Assembly (NCBI RefSeq): GCF_004339565.1
Contig: NZ_SMFZ01000001.1
Span: 1,426,001 to 1,490,000 of the forward strand
From: Pseudonocardia endophytica
GTDB lineage: Bacteria; Actinomycetota; Actinomycetes; Mycobacteriales; Pseudonocardiaceae
Direction: 5' to 3'
Length of the DNA stretch: 64,000 nucleotides
Position 1 is the stretch's first letter; every line of letters starts with the position of its first letter. The translations under genes and the position numbers were made by a program. The notes below the pieces were generated by a model. That model was not told the DNA's origin. It saw only the letters and a list, made by a program, of their open reading frames with translations, and did no database searches. Of the stretch, positions 26,123 to 35,156 are shown in pieces.

Positions 26123-26646
26123 CAGTCCTCCAGCTTCCGCAGCTCGGCCCGGAACCGCTTCCCGCGCGCGACGTACGACTCGACGGCGTAGCGCCACCGG
26201 TCGGCCGGGACCTCGTACCTGTCTCGTACCCGCGCGGGCACGCCCAACGCCATCCGGTAGGCCGGGATGTGGCTGTCCGGCGAGACGACGGCGCCCGCCG
26301 CGACGATCGCGCCCTCGTCGACGTCCGAGCCGTTCAGCACGACCGAACCGGACGAGACCAGGACCTTGTTCCCGATTGTCGCGCCCTCGATGTGCACGTT
26401 GTGCCCGACCGTGACGTCGTCGCCGATCAGCGTCGGGCGGCGCAGTGTCGTGTGCACGATCGTCCCGTCCTGGATGCTGGAGCGGGCGCCGACGGTGATG
26501 TACCCGTCGTCGCCGCGCAGCACGGCCGTCGGCCACACCGAGGCCTCCGGGCCGAGCGTCACGTTCCCGATGACGACGGCGTCCGGGTGCACGTAGGCCT
26601 CCGGATGGATGTCCGGGACGGCGTCGCCCAGCGCATAGACAGGCAC
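26122..26646 (-). CDS. Gamma-carbonic anhydrase-like left-handed beta-helix protein
   Basis: A 174-residue hexapeptide-repeat protein. Successive turns ([41 protein letters not shown] ...) form a left-handed beta-helix with the gamma-CA landmarks Arg-Gly-Asp (RGDD), QDGTIVH and VGHNVHIEG. The His residues in TIVH and GHNVH would bind the catalytic metal at trimer interfaces. Such proteins (YrdA/PaaY-like) reversibly hydrate CO2 or are of unknown activity. It starts at a GTG and overlaps ung. The catalytic assignment is by family only. Confidence 0.88.
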   Translation of the reverse strand: MPVYALGDAVPDIHPEAYVHPDAVVIGNVTLGPEASVWPTAVLRGDDGYITVGARSSIQDGTIVHTTLRRPTLIGDDVTVGHNVHIEGATIGNKVLVSSGSVVLNGSDVDEGAIVAAGAVVSPDSHIPAYRMALGVPARVRDRYEVPADRWRYAVESYVARGKRFRAELRKLED

Positions 26647-26696
26647 GCTCCGCAGCCTAGGTACACCCCGTCCGGTGGATGACGCGGGGGCTGCCG

Positions 26697-27062
26697 TCAG
26701 GTGTCGCCGCGGTCGCGCTCGTCGCGCTCCATCTGCGTGGCCAGGTCGTCGACGACGAGCCGCGACCGGTCCAGGGTGCCGCTCCGGTACGCCGACCGCC
26801 CGACGATCTGGGAGACCACCGGCGCCGTCACTACCTGGAACAGCACGACCAGCACGAGCGTGATCGCGCTCTCCGGAGACACCCGGAACGCCGTCCCGAG
26901 CAGGATCAGCAGCAGGCCGAGCGTCTGCGGCTTCGTCGCCGCCTGCAGGCGGGCGGGCAGATCCGGCAGCCGGACCAGCCCGAGCGCCCCGAGCAGGCAG
27001 AACGACGCACCGGCGAGCATGAGCACGGCGCAGGCGATGTCACGGACCAGTTCCCAGGTCAT
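26697..27062 (-). CDS. mnhG: Mrp Na+/H+ antiporter subunit G
   Basis: The smallest-motif subunit of the multisubunit Mrp cation/proton antiporter in the cytoplasmic membrane. The 121-residue product has three hydrophobic helices with the family stretch LGLVRLPDLPARLQAATKPQTLG between the first two, then a charged tail (RSRLVVDDLATQMERDERD). It is last in the operon and separated from mnhF by 34 bp, the only real gap in the cluster. Confidence 0.93.
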   Translation of the reverse strand: MTWELVRDIACAVLMLAGASFCLLGALGLVRLPDLPARLQAATKPQTLGLLLILLGTAFRVSPESAITLVLVVLFQVVTAPVVSQIVGRSAYRSGTLDRSRLVVDDLATQMERDERDRGDT

Positions 27063-27096
27063 GGCGCCTCCGCGGGAGCGAGTACGTCGGCCCGGC

Positions 27097-27363
27097 TCAT
27101 CGGTGGCGCTCCCACCGCTCGAGCAGCCGCGCGGCCGTCGCCGTCCCGACGAGCACGACGAGCGACACCGCGACCAGCAGCGGGATGTTCGACCCGTCCC
27201 GGTAGAACGCGACGTACACCGCCGCCGCGGCGACGATCAGCACGACGAACACGTCGAGCGCCGCGATCCGGTCCAGCGTGCTCGGCCCGCGGAAGATCCG
27301 CAGCAGGGTCAGCCCGCCCGCGACCACGAGCAGGGCCAGCACGACCGTGAACACGACCGTCAT
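27097..27363 (-). CDS. mnhF: Mrp Na+/H+ antiporter subunit F
   Basis: An 88-residue membrane subunit with three hydrophobic helices. RIFRGPSTLDRIAALDV after the first helix is the MnhF signature, with its conserved Arg-Gly-Pro and Asp-Arg. The ATG at 27363 overlaps the mnhE stop by 4 bp (ATGA), so translation is coupled. It ends with a short basic tail. Confidence 0.94.
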   Translation of the reverse strand: MTVVFTVVLALLVVAGGLTLLRIFRGPSTLDRIAALDVFVVLIVAAAAVYVAFYRDGSNIPLLVAVSLVVLVGTATAARLLERWERHR

Positions 27364-27899
27364 CGCGTCACCTCCGCGGTCGTGGCCCGGCAGAGCGCGA
27401 TCTCGTCGTCGTGCCCGAACGCGTCGATCACCCGCTGCTGCAGCAGCAGTACCTGGGCGCGCACCTTCCGGGCGTCCTCCGGGCCGGCCAGTCCGAGCGC
27501 GTACACGTACCAGACCCCCCGGCGCTGGTCGAGCTGCAGGACGAAGCTGCCGGGGGCCAGTGCCAGCGCCCCGGCGATCATGGTGGCGACCCGTCCGGAC
27601 CGGGTCAGCATCGGCACCGCGACGATCCCGGAGCGCGCCCGCGGGCCGTAGCGCAGGATCTCCCAGCCGACCGCGAACCCGGACAGCACGAGGTCCACCA
27701 GCAGGAACCCGACGAGCCGCAGCACGGCCAGCGGCCGGAACGGCAGCCGTTCCAGCACCGGCGTCGGGAACAGCAGCGTGACGGCCAGCGCCACGACCAG
27801 TCCCCCGAGGACGATCTTGACCGAGACCACGCCCCACAGCGCGACCCACACCAGGGTCAGCCCGAGCACCTGCGGGACCCGGCTGCGCATCGTGCTCAC
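27360..27899 (-). CDS. mnhE: Mrp Na+/H+ antiporter subunit E
   Basis: A 179-residue subunit with N-terminal helices (VLGLTLVWVALWGVVSVKIVLGGLVVA), a membrane-proximal pair (LRLVGFLLVDLVLSGFAVGWEIL) and a cytoplasmic C-terminal domain with GSFVLQLDQRRGVWYVYAL, typical of MnhE. The GTG at 27899 overlaps the mnhD stop (GTGA) and the 3' end overlaps mnhF. The C-terminal helix is predicted to be soluble. Confidence 0.93.
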   Translation of the reverse strand: MSTMRSRVPQVLGLTLVWVALWGVVSVKIVLGGLVVALAVTLLFPTPVLERLPFRPLAVLRLVGFLLVDLVLSGFAVGWEILRYGPRARSGIVAVPMLTRSGRVATMIAGALALAPGSFVLQLDQRRGVWYVYALGLAGPEDARKVRAQVLLLQQRVIDAFGHDDEIALCRATTAEVTR

Positions 27900-29452
27900 G
27901 GCGCCGCCACCCCCGGCCCGAGCACGGCGTCCACGTAGGGCGCGCGCTCGATCAGGTCGGAGCCCGCCCGCGTGGTCACCTCGGCCAGCGGACCGGCGGC
28001 GACCGCGATCAGCACGCTGACCCCGACGAGCGCGGCGCTTGCCACGAACATCGGCGTCGACGTGCGCGCGGTGCCGACGACCAGCTCGTCACCGGGGTCG
28101 TTGTCCGGCAACGGTTCCTTCGGCTTGCCCCAGAACACCCGCACCCAGACGCGGGCCATCGCGTAGAGCGTGAGCAGGCTGGCGAACACGATCACTCCGG
28201 CCGCGAGCGACCCGGCCACCCCCGCCCCCACCCCGGCCTCCAGCAGGGCCAGCTTCGCCACGAACCCGGACGTCGGCGGGATGCCGGCCAGCGTCAGCGC
28301 CGGGATCGCGAACAGCAGCGCGAGACCGGGCGACATCTTCAGCAGCCCGCCCATGGCGTCGATCGACACCGTCCCGGTCCGCCGGGTGATCAGGCCGCTG
28401 ACCAGGAACAGGGTTGCCTGCACGGTGATGTGGTGGACGACGTAGAGCGCCGTCCCCGCGACCCCGGACGCGTCGAACACGGCGAGCCCGACGAGCATGA
28501 ACCCGATGTGGCTGACCAGCAGGAACGACAGCAGACGGTTGAGGTCGCTCTGTGCCAGCGCACCGAGCGCACCGACGACCATGGTCAGGCCGGCGACGAC
28601 GAGCAGCAGCAGCGACGGGCGGTCGTGCGGGAACACGAGCGTCTGCGTCCGCAGCAGCGCGTAGATGCCGACCTTGGTCAGCAGGCCGGCGAACAGGGCG
28701 GTGACCGGTGCCGGGGCGTTCGGGTAGCTGTCCGGCAGCCAGAAGTGCAGCGGGAAGATCGCCGCCTTGATCCCGAACACGACGACGACCATCAGCCCGA
28801 GGACCGTTGTCAGCAGCGGCGGCAGCTGCGGGACCCGCTCGGCCAGGTCGGCGAGGTTCACCGTCCCGGTGGCCGCGTAGACGAACGCGATCGTGGTCAG
28901 GAACAGCAGCGACGACGCCAGGCTGACGATCACGTACGTCATCCCGGAGCGCACCTGCACGGCGGTCGTCCGCCGGGTGATCAGCACGTAGGACGCGGCC
29001 AGCATGATCTCGAACGCGACGAACAGGCTGAACAGGTCGCCGGTCAGGTAGGCCAGCGAGACACCCGTCGAGAGCAGCAGGAAGATCGGGTGGAACGTCG
29101 TCGACGGCGTCTCCCGCCCGTAGTCCGAGATCCGCTGGTCGATCGCGTAGACCAGTACGGCCAGCGTGACGACCGTCGAGATCAGCAGCAACAGCGCCGA
29201 CAGCCGGTCGGCCACCAGCACGATCCCGACCGGCGCGGGCCAGCCGCCGAGCTCGGTGACCACCGGCCCGCCCCGGTCCGCGGCGACCAGCAGCACGGCC
29301 GCGATCGCCGACACGAGCACGAGCACGACGATGCCGATGATCCGCTGCAGCCGCGCCGATCGCGATCCGATCACCGACAGCGCGGCACCGAGGATCGGCA
29401 GCAGGACCGCGACCGCGGGCAGCGCCGTGAGCAGGGCGGAGTGCGGGGTCAC
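27896..29452 (-). CDS. mnhD: Mrp Na+/H+ antiporter subunit D
   Basis: A 518-residue proton-translocating subunit homologous to complex I subunits NuoM/NuoN. About 14 hydrophobic helices are present. Landmarks are the conserved Glu of the NuoM-type channel in LFVAFEIMLAASY, the Lys in FGIKAAIFPLHFWLPDSYPNAPAPVTALFAGLLTKVG, and SDLNRLLSFLLVSHIGFML. The GTG at 29452 overlaps the mnhC stop (GTGA); the frame is open upstream only as an mnhC shadow. A soluble loop KPKEPLPDNDPGDE lies near the C terminus. Confidence 0.95.
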   Translation of the reverse strand: MTPHSALLTALPAVAVLLPILGAALSVIGSRSARLQRIIGIVVLVLVSAIAAVLLVAADRGGPVVTELGGWPAPVGIVLVADRLSALLLLISTVVTLAVLVYAIDQRISDYGRETPSTTFHPIFLLLSTGVSLAYLTGDLFSLFVAFEIMLAASYVLITRRTTAVQVRSGMTYVIVSLASSLLFLTTIAFVYAATGTVNLADLAERVPQLPPLLTTVLGLMVVVVFGIKAAIFPLHFWLPDSYPNAPAPVTALFAGLLTKVGIYALLRTQTLVFPHDRPSLLLLVVAGLTMVVGALGALAQSDLNRLLSFLLVSHIGFMLVGLAVFDASGVAGTALYVVHHITVQATLFLVSGLITRRTGTVSIDAMGGLLKMSPGLALLFAIPALTLAGIPPTSGFVAKLALLEAGVGAGVAGSLAAGVIVFASLLTLYAMARVWVRVFWGKPKEPLPDNDPGDELVVGTARTSTPMFVASAALVGVSVLIAVAAGPLAEVTTRAGSDLIERAPYVDAVLGPGVAAP

Positions 29453-30000
29453 GACGGGTCCGCCTTCTCGTCGCGCGCCGGCTCGTCCCGCCCGGCCGGC
29501 AGACCGGCGGGGACGGCCTCGCCGCTCTCCGGGCCGTCCGGCTGCTCGTCCGGCTCGTCGGAGGCCGCGGCCGAGCCCGGGTCCTCGTCGGCCTCCGGGT
29601 CGGTGCCCTCGGTGGCGTCCTCGCCCATCGAGCCCTCCGGCCGGGACAGCGCCGCGATCCGGCGGTCCTCGATGTCGTCCTGCACCGTGTCGTCGCCGGT
29701 GAGCACCCACGAGCGGTAGCCGAGCGCGAGCAGGTAGGTCGTCAGAGCGAACGTGATCACGATGGCGGTCAGGGCGAGCGCCTGCGGGAGCGGGTCGGTG
29801 AACTCCTCGGGGGCCGCGACGCCGAGCACCGGTGCACGTCCCGGCGGGCCGCCCGCGAGCTGCAGGAGCAGGTTCGCGCCGTGCCCGACGACCACGATGC
29901 CGATCAGGATCCGCATCAGCGACCGCTGCATGAGCAGGTAGAACCCGACCGAGTAGAGCACGGCGAGCACGAGGGCCATGGCCAGGTTGATGCCGTTCAC
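29449..30000 (-). CDS. mnhC: Mrp Na+/H+ antiporter subunit C with long acidic tail
   Basis: A NuoK-like subunit. Residues 1-105 hold the three helices (LMQRSLMRILIGIVVVGHGANLLLQLAGG and FTDPLPQALALTAIVITFALTTYLLALGYR). The usual subunit is about 110-125 residues; this one has 183, because about 70 extra C-terminal residues form a highly acidic, Pro/Glu/Asp-rich tail on the cytoplasmic side. The GTG at 30000 overlaps the mnhB stop and the 3' end overlaps mnhD. The tail could bind a regulator or simply be disordered. Confidence 0.93.
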   Translation of the reverse strand: MNGINLAMALVLAVLYSVGFYLLMQRSLMRILIGIVVVGHGANLLLQLAGGPPGRAPVLGVAAPEEFTDPLPQALALTAIVITFALTTYLLALGYRSWVLTGDDTVQDDIEDRRIAALSRPEGSMGEDATEGTDPEADEDPGSAAASDEPDEQPDGPESGEAVPAGLPAGRDEPARDEKADPS

Positions 30001-30572
30001 CGGTCGTCCTCCACCCGGTCCCCGGCGTACACCGCGTCCCGCTCGATCCCGCTGCCGAGCGAGCGCAGCAGGTCCAGCACGACCCCGACGATCAGCAGGT
30101 AGACGCCGACGTCCAGCGCCAGGTTCGTGTTCAGGTCCACCTGGCCGACCAGCGGCACGCCGAACGTGGTCTTCGCGCTGGCCAGCACGGGCTCGCCGAA
30201 CGCGACCGGCAGCAGCGCGGTCAGCACGGCCAGGGTCAGCCCGAGCCCGATCAGCATCGGCGGCCGGATCCGGATCCGGGAGCCGATCTGGGCGCCCTCG
30301 ATGCCGCCGCCCGCGATGTAGCGCAGCACGAACGCGAGCCCGGCGGTCAGCCCGCCAGCGAAGCCGCCGCCGGGGCCGTAGTGCCCGACGATCAGCAGGT
30401 AGACCGAGAACACGAGCACGAGCGGGAACAGCAGCCGCGCGGCCGTCTCCAGCAGCAGCGTGCGCTGGGCGGTGTCGGCGCACTCCCCCGGCAGCGTCCA
30501 CTCCTCGGCGGGCGCGTCCCAGTCGGCGAACGGCACCTCCTCCGGCGGCTTCTCCTGCGGGGTGGCCGTCAT
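29997..30572 (-). CDS. mnhB: Mrp Na+/H+ antiporter subunit B
   Basis: A 191-residue membrane subunit. Residues 1-40 are an acidic cytoplasmic extension (PPEEVPFADWDAPAEEWTLPGE); four hydrophobic helices follow, with the MnhB landmarks GHYGPGGGFAGGLTAGLAFVLRYIAGG and LNTNLALDVGVYLLIVGVVLDLL. The ATG at 30572 overlaps the mnhA stop by 4 bp. MnhB usually has about 140 residues, so the extra length is the N-terminal extension. Confidence 0.93.
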   Translation of the reverse strand: MTATPQEKPPEEVPFADWDAPAEEWTLPGECADTAQRTLLLETAARLLFPLVLVFSVYLLIVGHYGPGGGFAGGLTAGLAFVLRYIAGGGIEGAQIGSRIRIRPPMLIGLGLTLAVLTALLPVAFGEPVLASAKTTFGVPLVGQVDLNTNLALDVGVYLLIVGVVLDLLRSLGSGIERDAVYAGDRVEDDR

Positions 30573-32962
30573 CCGAGCACCTCCTTCTCGTGCTCCGGGG
30601 ACCCTGCCCCGCTGTCGATCGCGTCGACACCGTCGCCGCGGCGGCGCCTGCGGTCGAACCGGGTGGCCAGCACGAGGCTCGCCGTTCCGGCGGCGGCGAT
30701 CAGCAGCACGCTGATCTCCCCGACCGTGTCCAGTGCCCGGAAGTCGACGAGGATCGCGGCGATCACGTTGTCGGCGCCGGTCCCGTCGCGGGCCTGCGCG
30801 ACGTAGGCGTCACTGGCCGTCGACGGCGCGGTGCGGGCGGCGGAGAGCAGCACGGCGGTGAGCGCGACCATGGTGCCCGCGACACCGGCCAGCACCGCCT
30901 TGCTGACGGTCGCCCGGCGCGACGGCGGTGCGACACGCGGCCGGTCGAAGTGCGCGGGCAGGCGGCGCAGCACGAAGACGAACGCGACCAGCGTCAGCGT
31001 CTCCACCAGGAACTGGGCGAGGGCGAGGTCCGGGCCGCCGTCGACGATGAACAGCCCGCCGATCCCGTACCCGATGGCGCCGACGAGCACGACGGCGGTG
31101 AACCGTCGTCGCACCTTCGGCAGGGCCAGCGCGCACAGCACGACGGCGACGCCCAGCGGCAGCTGCGCGACCGCGTCGATGTAGCGGGGCAGCGGCGGCA
31201 GCAGACCGTCGACGACGGCCCGGACGACGGCGACGCCGGGCAGCGCCAGCATCGTCACGATGATCGCGCCGAGGTAGGCGGGCAGCGAGCCGGCCTGCAG
31301 GCGCCCGGTGACGAACGTGGCGAGCCGCTCCAGCCCGCTGACGATGCGCTCGTATCCGCGCTGGGCGGAGACCGGCGAGGTGATCGCCCCGGCGACGGCG
31401 GCCACGCGGTGCCGCATCACGTGCATGGCCAGGCCGACGACGAGCGCGATCGCCGACTCCAGCAGCGGCAGGCCCAGGCCGTGCCAGATCGCGAGGTGGT
31501 AGCCGGCGGCGACCGGGTCGGAGCGCTCCGGGTAGGCGGCGGCGTACGACGTCGCGAGCGTGTCCGGCACGAACGTCACCAGCGCCAGCACCAGGCCGGA
31601 CAGGGCGCAGATCCACGCCGGGACGGTGAGCACCGGCCCGGGCCGGGCGGCCTCGGTCCGCTCGACACCGGGCTTCGTGGCGAACGCGCCCCACAGGAAC
31701 CGGGCGGTGTACGCGACGGTCAGGATCGCCCCGGCCAGCACGCCGAGGTCCACCAACCATCCACGCAGCCCGCCCTCGTTGAGGTACGCCTGGAACGCGG
31801 CCTCCTTGCCGACGAAGCCGAGCAGCGGCGGGGCGCCCGCCATGGACAGCGCCGCCAGCGTCGCCACGGCGGCCAGTCCGGGCAGCCGCCGCCAGAGCCC
31901 GGACAGCTCGTCGACCCGCCGGGTGCCGGTGACCTTGTCGATCGTGCCGACGACCATGAACAGCGGCGCCTTGAACAGGCCGTGCGCGAGCAGCATCCCG
32001 ATGCCGGCGTACGCGGCGATCCGGCTGCCGGAGCCGAACAGCACCATCAGGAAGCCGAGCTGGCTGACCGTGCCGAACGCCAGCAGCCGCTTGAGGTCCG
32101 GCTCGGTGAGCGCGCGCCAGCCGCCGAGCAGCATCGTCGCGAGCCCGAGCACGACGACCGGCACCCACCACTCCGGACGGACGGCGAACGCGGGCGAGAG
32201 CCGTGCGACCAGCACGACGCCGGCCTTCACCATCGACGCGGCGTGCAGGTAGGCGCTGACCGGCGTCGGGGCAGCCATCGCGGCCGGGAGCCACGGGTGG
32301 AACGGGAGCTGGGCGGACTTCGTCAGCGCGCCCAGCAGGATCAGCACGATCCCGGCCGTCGCGGCCGCACCGGTCGGCGGCGCCGCGACGATCTCGGAGA
32401 TCACGTAGGTGCCCGCGGCGTGGCCGAGCAGCACGATGCCGAGCAGCATCGCCAGCCCGCCGAACACGGTGACCAGCAGCGCCTGCACGGCCGCCCGCCG
32501 GTTCGCCTTGTGCAGACCGCCCTGACCGACGAGCAGGAACGACGCGATCGACGTCAGCTCCCAGAACACGTACAGCGTCAGCAGGTCGTCGGCGAGGACG
32601 AGCCCGAGCATGAACCCGGCGAACGCGAGCAGCAGCGCCGCCGTGCGCGGCGCGTCCCGGCTGGTCGGCCCGAAGTACCGCACGCTGTACGCCAGGATCA
32701 GCGCACCCAGGCCGCTGACCAGCACGACCATCACCAGCCCGAGCGCGTCCAGGCGCAGGCTGAACCCGAGTCCGAGCTGCGGAACCCACTCGATGCGGTC
32801 CGACACCCCGCCGTCCAGCGCCTGCCCGGCGTGCGCGAGCGCCCACACCAGCGTCAGCGCAGGCAGCACGGCGGCGACGGCGAACGCCGCCGCCCGGCTG
32901 CGCCGCGCGATCCACGCACACGCGCCCGCCACCACCAGGTGGGCGATCACGATCACGAGCAC
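30569..32962 (-). CDS. mnhA: Mrp Na+/H+ antiporter subunit A
   Basis: The largest subunit of the antiporter, 797 residues, homologous to NuoL. About 20 hydrophobic helices are present. The channel part has YVFWELTSIASFLLVG (conserved Glu), GALTKSAQLPFHPWLPAAMAAPTPVSAYLHAASMVKAGV (two functional Lys) and the C-terminal DUF4040-type helices ending GGPDLALAQFLVETLTLVAFVFVLRRLP and VGEISVLLIAAAGTASLVLA. A basic tail RFDRRRRRGD closes it. The GTG at 32962 has AGGAG upstream. As first gene of a seven-gene operon in which five successive junctions are 4-bp overlaps, it should set the expression level of the complex. Confidence 0.95.
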   Translation of the reverse strand: MLVIVIAHLVVAGACAWIARRSRAAAFAVAAVLPALTLVWALAHAGQALDGGVSDRIEWVPQLGLGFSLRLDALGLVMVVLVSGLGALILAYSVRYFGPTSRDAPRTAALLLAFAGFMLGLVLADDLLTLYVFWELTSIASFLLVGQGGLHKANRRAAVQALLVTVFGGLAMLLGIVLLGHAAGTYVISEIVAAPPTGAAATAGIVLILLGALTKSAQLPFHPWLPAAMAAPTPVSAYLHAASMVKAGVVLVARLSPAFAVRPEWWVPVVVLGLATMLLGGWRALTEPDLKRLLAFGTVSQLGFLMVLFGSGSRIAAYAGIGMLLAHGLFKAPLFMVVGTIDKVTGTRRVDELSGLWRRLPGLAAVATLAALSMAGAPPLLGFVGKEAAFQAYLNEGGLRGWLVDLGVLAGAILTVAYTARFLWGAFATKPGVERTEAARPGPVLTVPAWICALSGLVLALVTFVPDTLATSYAAAYPERSDPVAAGYHLAIWHGLGLPLLESAIALVVGLAMHVMRHRVAAVAGAITSPVSAQRGYERIVSGLERLATFVTGRLQAGSLPAYLGAIIVTMLALPGVAVVRAVVDGLLPPLPRYIDAVAQLPLGVAVVLCALALPKVRRRFTAVVLVGAIGYGIGGLFIVDGGPDLALAQFLVETLTLVAFVFVLRRLPAHFDRPRVAPPSRRATVSKAVLAGVAGTMVALTAVLLSAARTAPSTASDAYVAQARDGTGADNVIAAILVDFRALDTVGEISVLLIAAAGTASLVLATRFDRRRRRGDGVDAIDSGAGSPEHEKEVLG

Positions 32963-33127
32963 GGTGCGAAGCTCCTAGCGGCGCGGCCGCGGTACGGGCG
33001 CGCGTCGTCGGGGGCGGGAACGGCCCCGGTTCGCCGGGGCAGCGCGCGGGGGATGTGGTCGATCCTATCGACCGGGTACGACAGAACGCCCGTCACTCGA
33101 CGGCGAGAAGGGACACCTTCTCACCGG

Positions 33128-33628
33128 TCACGGCGCCGGGGCGGGCACCAACGGCTTCGCGAAGCACCGCGAGCGCTCGTCACCACGGTGCTCACCGAAC
33201 ACCGCGATCGCCTCGTAGCCGCTGCTGCGGTACAGCGCGATCGCGTCCGGCTGCGCTGTCCCGGTCTCCAGGATCATCCGGGTGCGCCCCTGCTCGACGG
33301 CGGTGCGCTCGAGCCCGGCGAGCAGCGCCCTGGCGTACCCGAGCCCGCGAGCGGCGGGCACGACGTACATCCGCTTGATCTCCGCGTCGCCGTCGCGGAC
33401 CGGGTCGCCGCCCGCCTCCGCCGGGTCCAGCGACCGCCACGCACCGGACACGACGGGGACGCCGTCGTCGTAGCCGATCAGGTAGGTCCCGCGCGGCGCC
33501 AGGAACTGCGCCGTCTCCAGCCGGGTGAGGTCGACCTCGCCGTAGACCCGCGCGTAGTACGCCTGCACCTCGTCGTTCAGCGCGACGGCATGGGGGTGGT
33601 CGAGGGAGGCGACGCGCAGTTCGAGCAC
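33128..33628 (-). CDS. GNAT-family N-acetyltransferase
   Basis: A 166-residue cytoplasmic acetyl-CoA-dependent transferase. The GNAT core has a beta-bulge segment AEIKRMYVVPAARGLGYARALLAGLE, whose R-G-L-G-Y-A is the acetyl-CoA pyrophosphate loop, followed by MILETGTAQPDAIALYRSSGYEAI near the C terminus. The substrate cannot be told. The start is a GTG at 33628. The two neighbouring genes on the same strand (P450 and pseudogene) look functionally unrelated. Confidence 0.9.
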   Translation of the reverse strand: MLELRVASLDHPHAVALNDEVQAYYARVYGEVDLTRLETAQFLAPRGTYLIGYDDGVPVVSGAWRSLDPAEAGGDPVRDGDAEIKRMYVVPAARGLGYARALLAGLERTAVEQGRTRMILETGTAQPDAIALYRSSGYEAIAVFGEHRGDERSRCFAKPLVPAPAP

Positions 33629-33638
33629 GCCGTCGAAA

Positions 33639-33837
33639 CTAGATCAACGCCGGGGCGAGCCGCTCCAGCGCGTCGACGCCCTCAGGGTCGACCATCGCGG
33701 CCTGGTCGGGGTATCCGACGCCGAGACCGAGCACGAGCCGCCCCGGGAAGGCGTCGGCGAGCTGGGACGCCGCCGCGTGCGCCGTCTGCGCAGGCCGGGC
33801 CCAGCGCGGCGCGGGCGGCTGTCACGGTGTCGTTCAC
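33639..33837 (-). pseudogene. Remnant of a luciferase-like (F420-type) oxidoreductase
   Basis: A decayed fragment. From a GTG at 33837 the first frame reads VNDTVTAARAALG; after a frameshift another frame reads QLADAFPGRLVLGLGVGYPDQAA and ends in ALERLAPALI. These match the general look of the start, the middle (GRxVLGLGV) and the C terminus of luciferase-like monooxygenases of about 280 residues, with most of the protein deleted. The 199-bp length is not a multiple of three. The call rests on motif resemblance only. Confidence 0.45.
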
Positions 33838-33847
33838 GAGCACCTCC

Positions 33848-33866
33848 GATGACAGCGACTGTCATC
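33848..33866. promoter_or_regulatory. Perfect 19-bp operator-like palindrome
   Basis: GATGACAG-CGA-CTGTCATC, arms of 8 bp. It lies 11 bp upstream of the pseudogene start and 15 bp downstream of the P450 stop. The core TGACAG-N3-CTGTCA resembles TetR-family operators. No TetR gene is left in the neighbourhood. Confidence 0.45.
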
Positions 33867-33880
33867 AGTCCGGCGCGACG

Positions 33881-35095
33881 TCACCAGGTGACGGGCAACG
33901 TCCGGATCCCGCCGGTCAGCACGTTGCCGCGGACCTCGATCTCCGACCGGTCGACGGCGAGCGCGAGACCCGGGAAGCGGGCCGGCAGCGCCCGGAACAC
34001 CTCGGTCAGCTCGACGCGGGCGAGGCTCGCTCCGACGCAGAAGTACGGCCCGTGGCCGAACGCGAGGTGGCTGCCGCCGCGTTCGGCGTCGAAGCGCTCC
34101 GGTTCCGGGAACGCCTTCGGGTCGCGGTTCGCCGCCACCGGGGAGAGCAGCACCGCGTCGCCGGTGCGGATCACGACGTCGCCGACCGTGATCTCCTCGT
34201 GCGCGTAGCGCGGGATGCCGCCCGCGTTGCCGGGGGCGGCCAGGCGCAGGATCTCCTCGACGGCCGTGTCGGCACGCGACGGGTCCGCGGCCAGGGCCGC
34301 CCACTCGCCGTCGCGATCGAGGAGCAGGAGCACCCCGACGTCGATCCGCCCGACCGTCGTCTCGTGCCCGGCGAACAGCAGGCCGGACCCGAGACCCGCC
34401 AACCCGTCCAGCGCGGCCTCGCCCTGCGGTCCGTCGCCGACCATCCCGGCGAAGTCGGACAGCACGTCCTCGCCCGGGTCGGTGCGCTTGCGCTGGATCA
34501 GCTCGCGGATGTAGCCCTGCAGCCGGCCTGCGGCCTGCTCGGCCAGCGTCCGGTCGTCGAGCCGGGACATGTCCTCCGACCAGCCGGCGAACCGGTCCCG
34601 ATCCTCGAACGGCACGCCGAGCAGCTCGCAGATCACCAGCACCGGTAGCGGGAACGACAGGATCTCGTGCAGGTCGGCCGGCGCTCCGGCGGCGGCGAGC
34701 GCGTCCAGCCGGTCGGACACCAGTCCCGCGACGTGCTCACGCAACCGGCCCATCCGCCGCGCCGAGAACGCGGGCGCGAGGAGCTTGCGCATCATCGTGT
34801 GGTTCGCGCGCTCGGTCTCCGGGCTGCCCCCCATCGGCCCGCCGAAGATCACCGAGCTGGAGATCCGCGCGGCGTTCTCCGGGTCCGGGTGCGAGCGCCC
34901 GAGCCGGGGGTCGGCGAACAGTGCGCGCGCCTCGTCGTAGCCGGTGACCAGCCACGCCACGTCCCCGGCCGGGGTACGGACGTGCGCGATCGGTGCCGAC
35001 TCCTGCAGTGCGCGGAGCTGCGGGGCCATCTCGAGGACGTCGTCGCGGGCGAACGGCATCCGGGGCAGGTCGTCGGTGCTCGTGGTGGTGGTCAC
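33881..35095 (-). CDS. Cytochrome P450
   Basis: A soluble bacterial class I monooxygenase of 404 residues that binds heme and needs separate ferredoxin and reductase partners, none of which is encoded nearby. Motifs: oxygen-activation helix LLFAGHETTVG near residue 245, the ExxR pair in EEILRLAAPG, and the heme loop FGHGPYFCVGASLAR with the proximal Cys near residue 350. Substrate unknown. The GTG at 35095 gives VTTTTSTDDLPRMPFARDD and the usual length; TAGCGT eight bases before it could be the -10 of a leaderless promoter. An ATG at 35149 in the same frame is the alternative. Confidence 0.93.
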   Translation of the reverse strand: MTTTTSTDDLPRMPFARDDVLEMAPQLRALQESAPIAHVRTPAGDVAWLVTGYDEARALFADPRLGRSHPDPENAARISSSVIFGGPMGGSPETERANHTMMRKLLAPAFSARRMGRLREHVAGLVSDRLDALAAAGAPADLHEILSFPLPVLVICELLGVPFEDRDRFAGWSEDMSRLDDRTLAEQAAGRLQGYIRELIQRKRTDPGEDVLSDFAGMVGDGPQGEAALDGLAGLGSGLLFAGHETTVGRIDVGVLLLLDRDGEWAALAADPSRADTAVEEILRLAAPGNAGGIPRYAHEEITVGDVVIRTGDAVLLSPVAANRDPKAFPEPERFDAERGGSHLAFGHGPYFCVGASLARVELTEVFRALPARFPGLALAVDRSEIEVRGNVLTGGIRTLPVTW

Positions 35096-35156
35096 GACGT
35101 CGACGCTACGACCGCGCACCCCGTCCCGCGTCCGTCCGAGGGTGGACATCGGGTCG

